Shown: piece by piece, positions 19,704-28,067 of the stretch | Layout: every line of letters starts with the position of its first letter | How positions within the stretch are numbered: position 1 is the first letter of the stretch | Position numbers and translations under genes: made by a program | Assembly (NCBI GenBank): GCA_963820995.1 | Contig: CAWGCL010000005.1 | Span: 15,320 to 79,319 of the forward strand | Length of the DNA stretch: 64,000 bases | From: JAGTVG01 sp963820995 | Lineage (GTDB): Bacteria; Bacteroidota; Bacteroidia; Cytophagales; Cyclobacteriaceae | Direction of reading: 5' to 3' | Notes under the pieces: generated by a model | Told to the model about the DNA's origin: nothing | The model's database searches: none | What the model saw: only the letters and a program-made list of their open reading frames with translations

Positions 19704-20612
19704 ATGACCACATTTCAAATAGAAAAATTTAAAACCCTTACAGGACACAATGGAGCCGTTTATCCCTGTTCTCTAGGAATAGATACGAACACTTTTTATA
19801 CTTCAGGGAATGACGGGATGATCGTGGAGTGGAAGCTGGACGGGACAGAAAATGGAAAAATGATAGCCCGTGTCTCAAATTCGGTATATTCTTTAATTAC
19901 AATTGAAGAATCAGCTCGTCTTATCGTAGGACATAATTATGAGGGTATTCATATCATTGATCTGGTAAAGAGGACAGAAACAGGCTCTTTAAAGTTGACA
20001 GATTCAGCCATTTTTGATATCAAGAAAAACGGCAATCATTTATTTATTGCTACGGGAAAAGGAGAAATCGTTGTGGTTGATTTGAGGTCAATGGATATTT
20101 TGAAAAGGATCAAAGTATCTTCAGCTAGTGTCAGATCCCTGGAAATTACTGATCAATTTTTAATCGCCGGATGTAGTGATAATAGCATCAGAGTGCTCGA
20201 CCTCAAAGAGCTAAAAGAAAAGAAAGTCTGGGAGGCTCATAAAAACTCTGTCTTTACTTTGAAACTGAACCCTGAAGGCAAATACCTTTTTAGCGGAAGC
20301 CGGGATGCACACTTGAAAGTTTGGGATCTAGCAAGTGGATTTTCCTTAAAAGAATCAATAGTGGCTCATATGTTTACCATAAATTCTATTGAATTTAATG
20401 CCTCGGGATCTCATTTTATTACCGGAAGTATGGATAAGACCATTAAGTTATGGGATGCGCATCAATTAAAGCTTTTAAAAGTAGTTGATAAAGAACGATT
20501 TGAGGGCCATCTTTCTTCAGTTAATAAATTAGTTTGGTCAAACTATAAAAATAGAGTAATTTCATGCAGTGATGACAGGACAATATCCTTATGGGATATC
20601 AAGTTATATTAA
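19704..20612 (+). CDS. WD40-repeat protein
   Basis: A 302-aa protein made almost entirely of WD40 blades with no signal peptide, so probably cytoplasmic. Six to seven repeats can be traced, the clearest ending VWDLASG, LWDAHQ and LWDIKLY and preceded by GH or SGSRD/TGSMD/SCSDD motifs. The first blade begins FKTLTGHNGAVYPC. Such stand-alone propellers occur in Bacteroidota and are thought to be protein-binding scaffolds; no partner is evident from the neighbours, which are the divergent phosphopantetheinyl transferase and the DivIVA-like gene. Confidence 0.85.
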   Translation: MTTFQIEKFKTLTGHNGAVYPCSLGIDTNTFYTSGNDGMIVEWKLDGTENGKMIARVSNSVYSLITIEESARLIVGHNYEGIHIIDLVKRTETGSLKLTDSAIFDIKKNGNHLFIATGKGEIVVVDLRSMDILKRIKVSSASVRSLEITDQFLIAGCSDNSIRVLDLKELKEKKVWEAHKNSVFTLKLNPEGKYLFSGSRDAHLKVWDLASGFSLKESIVAHMFTINSIEFNASGSHFITGSMDKTIKLWDAHQLKLLKVVDKERFEGHLSSVNKLVWSNYKNRVISCSDDRTISLWDIKLY

Positions 20613-20790
20613 TAAAGGTGATTTGAAGATAAAATCTATCTTATGATTACTAATGTAAATCAGCATGACTTTTTTATCAAACCAGGCAGAAGAAACTCAG
20701 CATGTCAAGGAGTGGATTGTATGAATGTCTATAATATTTCTGCCTCTATAAAAAATAGACCTTTGATCCTTGAAAATAAAATATAATGAA

Positions 20791-21657
20791 ATGAAAATAA
20801 CTCCATTAGAAATCCGGCAAAAGACCTTTGAAAAGGTGTTCAGAGGATATGAAAAGGATGAGGTAAATGCATATCTACAGTCCTTATCTATGGAATGGGA
20901 ACGAATGCTTGATGAAAACAAGGAACTACATCTCAGGATAGAGAACCTGGAAACTGAATCAAGTAAATTAAGAGAATTGGAAAGCAGCCTTTTCAAAACA
21001 TTAAAAACAGCTGAAGATACGGGAGCTACCTTAATTGAACAAGCTAAAAAAGAAACGGATCTGCAGATAAAAGAATCGAGCCTAAAAGCTGAAACTATTT
21101 TAAATGATGCAAAAAACAAGGCCGTAAATCTGATTGAGCAAGCAGATACAAGGAAAAAGCAGGTTTTGGATGAAATGATCACCAAAGTAAAAACTCTGGA
21201 AAACCTCTTCAACCAGATGATTGATCTTAAGGAAAAAGTGGCTGATCAGGTAAAATCGTATAGCGGCGATCTTCTTGACAGGATAGAAAAACTTGAGAAG
21301 AAATCTGATCAAATTCAAATAAATGAAATCGTTTCAGAAGCAAAACAAATATACAATTCCACGAGTGTGGGAGTGACTCTGGATTTTCTTAATAACACAC
21401 AGGGAGCAGAAGACCAAAAACCTTCCTCAGGAGAAAAGAAAAAGGAAATTGTGGAAGTTGAATTAACTACAGATACGGAAGAAAAGGAGGAAATGAATGG
21501 CGGAAAGAGAGAGATTGAAATGGAGGTGAAGGTAACAAAGGAGGAGCAGATCAAAGTAGAGGAGGAAATAATCCTTGAAGCCACTTTCTCAGATAAAGAA
21601 GACGAAACTCAAGATCAGGTTGAAAGCCTTCAGGAGGATACAGAGGACAAAAGATGA
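20791..21657 (+). CDS. DivIVA-domain coiled-coil protein
   Basis: The N-terminus (residues 1-35) is a clear DivIVA/GpsB domain: ITPLEIRQKTFEKVFRGYEKDEVNAYL. A long coiled coil follows (about 36-190, with SSLKAETILNDAKNKAVNLIEQA), then an acidic Glu/Lys-rich low-complexity tail. The frame opens at a TTG at 20770, but the ATG at 20791 puts the DivIVA motif at the N-terminus, as in the family. The stop at 21655-21657 overlaps the ATG of a 45-residue frame. One added A in the AAAA run near 21650 would fuse them into a 333-aa protein ending SSSFFDEID. The cellular role is presumed to be polar or septal scaffolding. Confidence 0.85.
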   Translation: MKITPLEIRQKTFEKVFRGYEKDEVNAYLQSLSMEWERMLDENKELHLRIENLETESSKLRELESSLFKTLKTAEDTGATLIEQAKKETDLQIKESSLKAETILNDAKNKAVNLIEQADTRKKQVLDEMITKVKTLENLFNQMIDLKEKVADQVKSYSGDLLDRIEKLEKKSDQIQINEIVSEAKQIYNSTSVGVTLDFLNNTQGAEDQKPSSGEKKKEIVEVELTTDTEEKEEMNGGKREIEMEVKVTKEEQIKVEEEIILEATFSDKEDETQDQVESLQEDTEDKR

Positions 21658-21791
21658 GGAACCGGGATAAAGAGAATACTGTTACGAATACGATTGAGGA
21701 GTCGGAGGAAGATCAATCGGAGATTGGTCTTGAAGAATCTGAAAAAGTAAAAAAACCTACATCCTCCTCATTTTTTGATGAAATAGATTAG
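21654..21791 (+). CDS. 45-residue acidic frame, probable C-terminal tail of the DivIVA-like protein
   Basis: A short frame starting at ATG 21654 that overlaps the stop of the preceding gene by the ATGA arrangement. It encodes an acidic peptide (IEESEEDQSEIGLEESEKVKK) ending in SSSFFDEID. Its composition continues the acidic tail of the DivIVA-like protein exactly, and one extra A upstream would join the two. I therefore think it is the displaced end of that gene rather than an independent gene. folB starts one base after its stop. Confidence 0.5.
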   Translation: MRNRDKENTVTNTIEESEEDQSEIGLEESEKVKKPTSSSFFDEID

Positions 21792-21792
21792 C

Positions 21793-22161
21793 ATGGAAGG
21801 AATGATCACATTGGAAGGGATGGAATTTTTTGCCCATCATGGCTTTTACCAGGAGGAACAAAAGATAGGGAACAAATTCGCGGTAGACATAACAATTGTT
21901 ACAGATCTTTCAGGGGCTGCGGAACATGATGCCCTTGAAGAAACCATCAATTATGAATCCCTGTATAAAATCATTCGACATGTAATGAGTGAGCCTACTA
22001 AACTGCTGGAACATCTTGGTAAAAGGATTATCGATACTGTCTTTGAGGAGTTTCTGCAAGTGAGCTCTGTTGAAGTGAAAGTAAGTAAATATAATCCGCC
22101 TGTTGGAGGGATTTGTCAGCGCGCTTCTGTACTACTAAAAGAAGAAAGTCAAAAAGCTTAA
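21793..22161 (+). CDS. folB: Dihydroneopterin aldolase
   Basis: Folate biosynthesis: converts 7,8-dihydroneopterin to 6-hydroxymethyl-dihydropterin and glycolaldehyde. The 122-aa protein has the family N-terminus (LEGMEFFAHHGFYQEEQKIG), the mid segment ETINYESLYKII with its Tyr, and the C-terminal VEVKVSKYNPPVGG. It starts one base after the DivIVA tail frame, suggesting co-transcription with the DivIVA-like gene. A strong intrinsic terminator follows at 22172-22218. Confidence 0.94.
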   Translation: MEGMITLEGMEFFAHHGFYQEEQKIGNKFAVDITIVTDLSGAAEHDALEETINYESLYKIIRHVMSEPTKLLEHLGKRIIDTVFEEFLQVSSVEVKVSKYNPPVGGICQRASVLLKEESQKA

Positions 22162-22171
22162 ATCAATATTT

Positions 22172-22218
22172 AATGCTAAATGATATGGGAATTGAATTCA
22201 GGGATTTAGCATTTTTTT
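22172..22218 (+). terminator. Rho-independent terminator after folB
   Basis: AATGCTAAAT at 22172-22181 pairs perfectly with ATTTAGCATT at 22204-22213 (10-bp stem, 22-nt loop), followed by a run of seven T ending at 22218. It lies 10 bp after the folB stop. Confidence 0.75.
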
Positions 22219-22228
22219 AAAATTAGGG

Positions 22229-22236
22229 TAAATTCG
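22229..22236 (+). promoter_or_regulatory. Possible -7 box upstream of the 22266 gene
   Basis: TAAATTCG resembles TAnnTTTG with one change and sits 29 bases before the ATG, just after the folB terminator. The same box with the same flanking TTAGG context precedes rarA at 37777, which supports a real element. Confidence 0.4.
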
Positions 22237-22265
22237 TATAAGAAAATATCCAGAGATCATATTTT

Positions 22266-22787
22266 ATGGAAATACTCATTGAATTCGGAAAATTGCTAAT
22301 TCCAGCTTTACTGGTGTTATATGCCATGTATCTGACTGTTAAAAGTGTACTCGAAAAAGATATCGAAAGAAAGGAAGTAGATTTCAAGATCAAGAATTAT
22401 GAAACTATTCTGCCGCTGAGGTTACAGGCATATGAGCGGATCGCTTTATTATTGGAAAGGATCTCCCCAAATAATATTATGTTACGATTAAACAACCCTG
22501 GTCTTTCTGCTAAAGAATTTCAGATCATTCTTGTGAAAGAGATCCGCGAAGAATTTAATCATAATCTTTCTCAGCAGATCTATATAGATGAAAATACCTG
22601 GGTTTTGGTACGTAAGGCAGTAGAAGACACCATTAACCTGATCAATCAATCAGCCATGAATTTAAAGGAAGAAGCAAAAGGTATGGACCTGACCAAAACT
22701 GTTTTTGCAGAAATAATGCAGAACGAAGTAGATTCAATCAAGCATGCCCTTAGTCAATTGAAGAAAGAGGTTAGTCAATTTTATTAA
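22266..22787 (+). CDS. Membrane-anchored protein of unknown function
   Basis: A 173-residue protein with one N-terminal transmembrane helix (residues about 8-30, LLIPALLVLYAMYLTVKSVL) and then a cytoplasmic, mostly helical part (IERKEVDFKIKNYETILPLRLQAYERIALLLERI). The pattern resembles a group of small Bacteroidota hypothetical proteins, but I cannot name a function. A terminator lies before it, and the DUF1232 gene begins 4 bp after its stop, so the two probably form an operon. Confidence 0.8.
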   Translation: MEILIEFGKLLIPALLVLYAMYLTVKSVLEKDIERKEVDFKIKNYETILPLRLQAYERIALLLERISPNNIMLRLNNPGLSAKEFQIILVKEIREEFNHNLSQQIYIDENTWVLVRKAVEDTINLINQSAMNLKEEAKGMDLTKTVFAEIMQNEVDSIKHALSQLKKEVSQFY

Positions 22788-22791
22788 TACG

Positions 22792-23196
22792 ATGTCAGAA
22801 GATAAAAACAGATTTTTTATTCGAGCATTAGAAAATGCTAAAAGAATGTTTTCAAGTAAAGAAAAAGTACTTGAGACATTGGATACTGCATTTCAGAAAT
22901 CTATTGATCTTGAAAATGATAAGGATGAAGTTTCAAGCCTAACTAAAAAAGTCAAATTGTTTATTTTGATGATCCGGTCTTATGTGAAAGGAGATTATCG
23001 CGAGGTTCCCTTTAAAAGCATATTGTTGATCTTTGCCGGATTGATCTATTTTATAAATCCATTTGATCTAATAGGGGACTTCATACCGGGGATCGGTTAT
23101 ATTGATGATATTTCCCTTATTCTTTGGATCATGAAAAGTGTGGAAGATGATGTGTTGAGATTTAAGGATAACTATATGGATATGCAGCGTTCATGA
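22792..23196 (+). CDS. YkvA/DUF1232 family small membrane protein
   Basis: A 134-aa protein whose C-terminal half carries the DUF1232 core: VPFKSILLIFAGLIYFINPFDLIGDFIPGIGYIDD, then a hydrophobic helix ending in ILWIMKSVEDDV. The invariant NPFDLIGDFIPGIG stretch makes the family clear. The function is unknown; one or two membrane-embedded helices are predicted. It follows the 22266 gene by 4 bp. Confidence 0.87.
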   Translation: MSEDKNRFFIRALENAKRMFSSKEKVLETLDTAFQKSIDLENDKDEVSSLTKKVKLFILMIRSYVKGDYREVPFKSILLIFAGLIYFINPFDLIGDFIPGIGYIDDISLILWIMKSVEDDVLRFKDNYMDMQRS

Positions 23197-23264
23197 TTTT
23201 TTAATCTACATTGGGCTTGATTGATTCTGCACCCGGGATCCTGATATATTTTTTGTTTATTCTA

Positions 23265-23272
23265 TACATTCG
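23265..23272 (+). promoter_or_regulatory. Possible -7 box before the remnant and GH28 gene
   Basis: TACATTCG, one base from TAnnTTTG, ends just 2 bases before the ATG of the 42-codon remnant. It may drive the remnant and the GH28 gene behind it. No -33 TTG is seen at proper spacing. Confidence 0.3.
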
Positions 23273-23274
23273 AT

Positions 23275-23403
23275 ATGAAAAGCATTTTAGCCTTCTTTTT
23301 ATCAGTTTTCACTATTGGGGTTTTATACGGCCAGGCTATGAAAGTGCAGACAAACCAGGTCATAGAATGGGAATTTCATTCAAATTTTAAATCATTAAAT
23401 TGA
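23275..23403 (+). pseudogene. 42-codon remnant with signal peptide, possibly DUF5060-type
   Basis: An intact start with a signal peptide (ILAFFLSVFTIGVLYGQA) is followed by VQTNQVIEWEFHSNFKSLN and a stop. The sequence VIEWEFHSN resembles the beginning of the DUF5060 sandwich domain found before putative collagen-binding glycosidases, but the rest of such a protein is absent. It abuts the GH28 gene. I read it as the 5' stub of a deleted glycosidase gene, though a real short peptide cannot be excluded. Confidence 0.4.
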
Positions 23404-23411
23404 ATTTAAAG

Positions 23412-24920
23412 ATGAAGTATTTACTTGTTTTTTTAACCGTTCTATTTTCAATTCAATCCCAGGCAGGAATTTATAATATTACGGATTTCGGAGCTGTCCC
23501 AGGTGAATTGTCCACGCAACAGATCCAGAAGACAATAGATGCTTGTGCGGAAAATGGAGGAGGGATGGTCCTTGTCCCAGCCGGGACTTATATTACGGGT
23601 ACTATACAGTTAAAAAGTCATGTAAATTTACATCTGGAGCAAGGGGCCGTATTGAAAGGCAGTTTAAACCTAAGTGACTATCTGACAAGCTTTGTTACAC
23701 ATGGTATGGTTTTTTGCGAAAATGCAACTCAGGTATCGATCACCGGCCAGGGTATAATTGATGCACAGGGTACACATTTCTATGATACGACACAAAATCA
23801 TACATATCCTGAATTCGATAAGCAGATGGTCCGGCAAAAGGATGACTATATGCCGGAAGGGGAATTTTATACTGATGGCCCTATCAAGCGGAAAGTTAGT
23901 CCGGGGATGACGATCACCTTTTATCATTGTTCTGCAGTCGTCCTTGAGGATATAACGATTAAAGATACCCCCTTATGGGCAGTGCGGTTTGCCTATTGCG
24001 ATGATGTGCTCGTCTCTGCTATCTCCATATATAATAACCTGATGATCCCGAATAGTGATGGGGTCCATTGTACTGCTTCCCGGAATATTCGAATGTCAGA
24101 CTGTGATATCAGGGCCGGGGATGATGCCTTTATCGTAACAGGCTTTACCAAAGATGAACAAACACCAGGATATAATTCGGAGGAACAATCGAAATACAAA
24201 TATGGAAATCTGACCGAATTTGCAGAGAATGTGACCGTGACAAATTGTACTTTTCAATCACGTTCAGCTGGTATTCGTATAGGATATGGACAGCATCCTA
24301 TTCGAAATTGCGTTTTTAATAATATCGTGATCTACGGTTCAAATCGGGGTATCGGAGTATTTGCCCATGATGCTGCGATTATAGAAGACCTTGTTTTTTC
24401 GAATTTCGTTATAAAAACCCGTTTGCATAATGGGCAATGGTGGGGAAATGGAGAACCTATTCATTTGTCAGCGATTACCAGGTTTGAGAATGAGCCTACT
24501 GGAATGATTAAAAACGTCCAGTTCAATAATATCACCGCTACTTCAGAGCATGGCATTATCGTATACGGAGATGAACCCGGCACAATTAAATCCATTCATT
24601 TCAATAATATTGATTTAGAAATTGTCAAGGGAAAAGAAACAATGGATTATGGTGGAAACTTTGATTTGAGACCAGCCGCTGAAATAAAAAAGCAACTATT
24701 CATGCATGATATACCCGGATTATACGCTTTGAATGTGGATGGCCTGGATATTGCCGATTTCAAACTGGAATGGAGCAATGACCTGCCGGCTTTTTTTACG
24801 GACGGGATAAAATGCAATTCTGTAAGTGGCCTTTCGATCAGAAATTTCATCGGAACTGCAAATCCGAATTCAGATAAAGGATTAAAAGAACGATTAATAA
24901 ATACAACACTGTATAAATAA
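23412..24920 (+). CDS. Glycoside hydrolase family 28 (pectinase/polygalacturonase-like), secreted
   Basis: Predicted secreted right-handed beta-helix enzyme acting on a uronic-acid-containing polysaccharide. ATG 23412 begins a good signal peptide (YLLVFLTVLFSIQSQA); a TTG at 23400 is less likely. The helix start YNITDFGAVPGELSTQQIQKTIDAC is standard for GH28. Catalytic aspartates are seen at D216 in NSDG and at D237-D238 in GDDAF. The usual Gly-His-Gly after these is replaced by SAGIRIGYGQ, so this is a divergent subfamily. No T9SS C-terminal domain is visible. Pectate-type substrate is inference. Confidence 0.88.
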   Translation: MKYLLVFLTVLFSIQSQAGIYNITDFGAVPGELSTQQIQKTIDACAENGGGMVLVPAGTYITGTIQLKSHVNLHLEQGAVLKGSLNLSDYLTSFVTHGMVFCENATQVSITGQGIIDAQGTHFYDTTQNHTYPEFDKQMVRQKDDYMPEGEFYTDGPIKRKVSPGMTITFYHCSAVVLEDITIKDTPLWAVRFAYCDDVLVSAISIYNNLMIPNSDGVHCTASRNIRMSDCDIRAGDDAFIVTGFTKDEQTPGYNSEEQSKYKYGNLTEFAENVTVTNCTFQSRSAGIRIGYGQHPIRNCVFNNIVIYGSNRGIGVFAHDAAIIEDLVFSNFVIKTRLHNGQWWGNGEPIHLSAITRFENEPTGMIKNVQFNNITATSEHGIIVYGDEPGTIKSIHFNNIDLEIVKGKETMDYGGNFDLRPAAEIKKQLFMHDIPGLYALNVDGLDIADFKLEWSNDLPAFFTDGIKCNSVSGLSIRNFIGTANPNSDKGLKERLINTTLYK

Positions 24921-25010
24921 AAAATTTGTTATTTAAAGTATTTACTTTAAAATCCCGAATAAAATTCTCAACACATGATAAATCTCATGATTCCAGTGTT
25001 AATTAGGCTA

Positions 25011-25018
25011 TACTTTTG
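25011..25018 (+). promoter_or_regulatory. Promoter -7 box of the thioredoxin-like gene
   Basis: TACTTTTG matches TAnnTTTG exactly and ends 29 bases before the ATG at 25048. No good -33 TTG is visible. Confidence 0.5.
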
Positions 25019-25047
25019 CAGCATGTTTAGAATATAACTTTTTTGAT

Positions 25048-25689
25048 ATGACAAACCGTTTAGATCCAGCAATGTTTAAAAGAACATTTAGTTACGAGGA
25101 ATATCTCGAATTTATAGAGGAATTGGTAAGTAAAGGATTGACTTCCGGACCTGATCAGTCTGAAAAAAATACCCATCTCACAAAACTGAATTTTCAGAGA
25201 CTGAAAAGGGTATTCCGGACTTTACAATTGACTGATAAGATCATAGAAATAACTAAAAATGTGCAATCTGAAATGCTTTGGGTCATCATTATAGAATCAT
25301 GGTGCGGAGATGGATCTCAGAACTTACCTTTTATGGAAGCCATAAGCCGACTGACCGATAAGATCAGATTTCAAATTATACTAAGGGATGAAAATCCTGA
25401 GATCATGGACCAATTCCTGACGAACGGCACGCGTTCCATACCTAAATTGATCTGTTTTGATCCAAATACATATGAAGTAGCCGGAACATGGGGGCCAAGA
25501 CCGGCCGGCGCCATAGATCTCGTAAAAACATTGATTAAAGATCCGGAGGTAACTAAAGAAATGAGAGGTGAAGCAGTGCAAAGATGGTATCTGGAAAATA
25601 AGGGTGAGCAACTGCAATCTGAGATGTATTCTTTGATTGAAGAATGGGATGCTGAACTGATGGGACGAAAGCTCACAGAGGTGGACTGA
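25048..25689 (+). CDS. Thioredoxin-like protein with single active-site Cys
   Basis: A 213-aa cytoplasmic protein with a thioredoxin fold around residues 65-150. The segment MLWVIIIESWCGDGSQNLPF contains the W-C-G motif, but the second redox Cys of CxxC is missing (CGDGS). The cis-proline segment is TRSIPKLICFD. Homologous proteins are common in Bacteroidota and unstudied; a monothiol or non-redox role is suggested by the single Cys. A TAnnTTTG box lies upstream and the NAD(P)-binding gene follows 27 bp later. Confidence 0.82.
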   Translation: MTNRLDPAMFKRTFSYEEYLEFIEELVSKGLTSGPDQSEKNTHLTKLNFQRLKRVFRTLQLTDKIIEITKNVQSEMLWVIIIESWCGDGSQNLPFMEAISRLTDKIRFQIILRDENPEIMDQFLTNGTRSIPKLICFDPNTYEVAGTWGPRPAGAIDLVKTLIKDPEVTKEMRGEAVQRWYLENKGEQLQSEMYSLIEEWDAELMGRKLTEVD

Positions 25690-25716
25690 TTGAAATAACT
25701 CTTAATTCACCATACT

Positions 25717-26376
25717 TTGACAACAGGGAAGAAAGCCTTAATAATCGGAGCTACCGGACTAATCGGGAATGAGTTGGTAAAACTGGTTGCGCAATCAGAT
25801 TATTATCAACAGATTTATCTTCTGGTTAGACGAAAGACTGGATTTAAGTATGAAAAAGTAACTGAAATCCTGGCCGACTTTGATAAATTGGAGGAGTCGC
25901 TTAAATCACTACAGGCTACAGATGTCTACAACTGCCTGGGTACAACAATGAAAAAAGCCGGCTCGAAGGAGGAATTTTACAAAGTGGATTTCAGCTATCC
26001 CATGGAAATTGCAAAGATTATGAAGACAAAGGGTAGTAGAACATTTTTGAATGTTTCAGCCCTGGGGGCAAATAAAAGCTCAATAATCTTTTATAACAGG
26101 GTAAAAGGTGAACTTGAGACGGCTTTAAACGAGATCGGCTTTGAAACGCTGGTAATTTTCAGGCCTTCCTTGCTTCTTGGTGATCGGAATGAAAAGAGAG
26201 CAGGTGAGGATATCGCAAAAAAAACCTATAAAGTACTTGATAAGATCTTTATTGGACCATTAAAGAAATATTCTGGAATAGAAGGACGGACGGTAGCTCA
26301 GGCAATGTTTGAAATGGCCAAAAGAAAACCTGATGGTCTGACTATCCTGGAATCTGATAAAATCAAGGAAGTCTAG
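25717..26376 (+). CDS. NAD(P)-binding oxidoreductase, HTATIP2-like atypical SDR
   Basis: A Rossmann-fold protein of 219 aa. TTG at 25717 puts GATGLIG at residues about 10-16, the dinucleotide-binding motif. Further support comes from YNCLGTTMKKAGSKEEFYKVDF, a run typical of the HTATIP2/CC3 group, and from FLNVSALGANKSSIIFYNRVKGELE with its Tyr-x3-Lys. It overlaps the 3' end of the convergent membrane-protein gene by 14 bp. Cofactor type and substrate are unknown. Confidence 0.85.
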   Translation: MTTGKKALIIGATGLIGNELVKLVAQSDYYQQIYLLVRRKTGFKYEKVTEILADFDKLEESLKSLQATDVYNCLGTTMKKAGSKEEFYKVDFSYPMEIAKIMKTKGSRTFLNVSALGANKSSIIFYNRVKGELETALNEIGFETLVIFRPSLLLGDRNEKRAGEDIAKKTYKVLDKIFIGPLKKYSGIEGRTVAQAMFEMAKRKPDGLTILESDKIKEV

Positions 26377-27556
26377 CAAGCTTTCTATCTATGATTTTGA
26401 ATACAACGAGACACAGTACCAGGTAGGCAAGCCATAAAAAGATAATGATTGGATTTGCATATCCAGGGAACCAGTTATAGAATTTATCCCAGCCATATAC
26501 TGCTGGATCGGGCATTGTGCCTAAAATTTTTAACAATGGTATGCCGGTTATAAAAGCGGCTTTAAACATAAATCCACCTGTATTCTCCAGTTTAACTAAG
26601 ATCCAGGTCATAATAAACGGGAATCCCAGGAAAGCGATACGTGTCATATCCCCGCCAGCGGAATGACTTAAAAACAAATAGGTAAGGGAAAGAAAAATAA
26701 TATACCTGTTCCCCAGAAGCATAGTCCTGGTTTTAATCCCCACCCAGATGGCGAGCATAAGTAGCGGACCATATGCAGTAAATACCGCCACTATCCATCG
26801 TATGAATCGGAAGGGATTTACCATGGTTTCTTTAATATGAAATAAAATAACAATGATTGAATTTTTACCCGGATCTGAAGGGGGAAAATAGTATGCAACA
26901 ATAGCTTTTGCAGCAAAACTCATGATAAGAGATAAGCCTATGATTATCGAATTTTTATATTTCGATTTTCCACGATAATCTTCAAATAACGAAACAAGTA
27001 GTGCGACAATTAGCAGAGCAGGAAAGGACTCTTTCTGAATGGTAGCTAATGGGCCAAGCAATATCAGCCAGATATATTGTCTTTTTAGAATTATGATCAA
27101 TAATACGGCTTGAAAGAAATACAGGGGAACATCTACTGAGATTGGATCAAAAATATTATGACGTATTATTCCTACCCAATGGATTAGCAACCAGAAGAAT
27201 CCTGTCATGATGTGTCCCGAAGAGATATTAAGCTGCTTCCAAAGTATATAAATAGACAGGATAGATAATATAGTAAAAATCAAATTGAGGCCACTGAAGT
27301 TTTTGATGGGATCGTCAAATGGCAACAAAGAAGATATATATGGAACCAGTATCCTGGTATTAAAAGGAAAGATAACATCATAACCCTCGGTGCCTTGTGC
27401 AAAGAAGTTATAGATTTTTATATACTTGCTTCCGTCGAATAGTGTGGAAAACGAATACGTGAGATGTGGTTGAATTGTTAAATAAAGGAAAAATAACCCG
27501 ATGCTTATGATCAATACAATGAATAATAACCAATGTTGTTTTAATTTTTCAATCAT
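26363..27556 (-). CDS. Polytopic membrane protein, glycosyltransferase-like, unknown function
   Basis: A 397-aa protein with about ten hydrophobic helices, starting with LLFIVLIISIGLFFLYLTI. A long outside loop after the first helix (FSTLFDGSKYIKIYNFFAQGTEGYDV) contains aromatic and acidic residues, as in membrane glycosyltransferases of the GT-C kind, but no decisive motif is visible. There is no evident operon partner; it is divergent from dtd and convergent with the NAD(P)-binding gene. I cannot assign a function. Confidence 0.75.
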   Translation of the reverse strand: MIEKLKQHWLLFIVLIISIGLFFLYLTIQPHLTYSFSTLFDGSKYIKIYNFFAQGTEGYDVIFPFNTRILVPYISSLLPFDDPIKNFSGLNLIFTILSILSIYILWKQLNISSGHIMTGFFWLLIHWVGIIRHNIFDPISVDVPLYFFQAVLLIIILKRQYIWLILLGPLATIQKESFPALLIVALLVSLFEDYRGKSKYKNSIIIGLSLIMSFAAKAIVAYYFPPSDPGKNSIIVILFHIKETMVNPFRFIRWIVAVFTAYGPLLMLAIWVGIKTRTMLLGNRYIIFLSLTYLFLSHSAGGDMTRIAFLGFPFIMTWILVKLENTGGFMFKAAFITGIPLLKILGTMPDPAVYGWDKFYNWFPGYANPIIIFLWLAYLVLCLVVFKIIDRKLARLP

Positions 27557-27613
27557 TTAAATTAAAATTGTCTTTGCAGTCTTTAAATTTATAGAACTCT
27601 TAAAAATAGTAAG

Positions 27614-28066
27614 TTGATCGCCGTAATTCAAAAAGTTACTCAATCTTCTGTAGCAATTGATGGAATAATCAAATCGTCCATTGGTAACGGATTGCTTATT
27701 CTACTCGGCATAGAAGATGCAGACGGTGAGGAGGACATCCAATGGTTGTGCAGGAAAATAGCGAACCTCAGGATTTTCAATGATGCGGGGGGAATTATGA
27801 ATGAATCTGTCCTGGATCATAAAGGGGAAGTATTGGTTATCAGCCAGTTTACACTTCATGCATCAACCAGGAAAGGGAACAGACCATCTTATATAAAAGC
27901 AGCCAAACCAGATGTAGCCATTCCATTATATAACAGGTTCGTTGATGTAATGGAAACTGAACTCGGGGAAAAAGTCGGAACTGGCGAATTTGGAGCATAT
28001 ATGGAAGTGGAACTGGTCAATGACGGTCCGGTTACCATAATTATTGACACAAAAGACAAAAAATAG
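27614..28066 (+). CDS. dtd: D-aminoacyl-tRNA deacylase
   Basis: Hydrolyses D-amino acids, and Gly, mischarged on tRNA. A 150-aa DTD fold with a TTG start at 27614 (IAVIQKVTQSSVAIDG is the family start). The active-site blocks SQFTLHASTRKGNRPSYIKAA and NDGPVTIIIDT are present. The MazG-like gene begins one base after its stop, so they are probably co-transcribed. Confidence 0.94.
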   Translation: MIAVIQKVTQSSVAIDGIIKSSIGNGLLILLGIEDADGEEDIQWLCRKIANLRIFNDAGGIMNESVLDHKGEVLVISQFTLHASTRKGNRPSYIKAAKPDVAIPLYNRFVDVMETELGEKVGTGEFGAYMEVELVNDGPVTIIIDTKDKK

Positions 28067-28067
28067 A

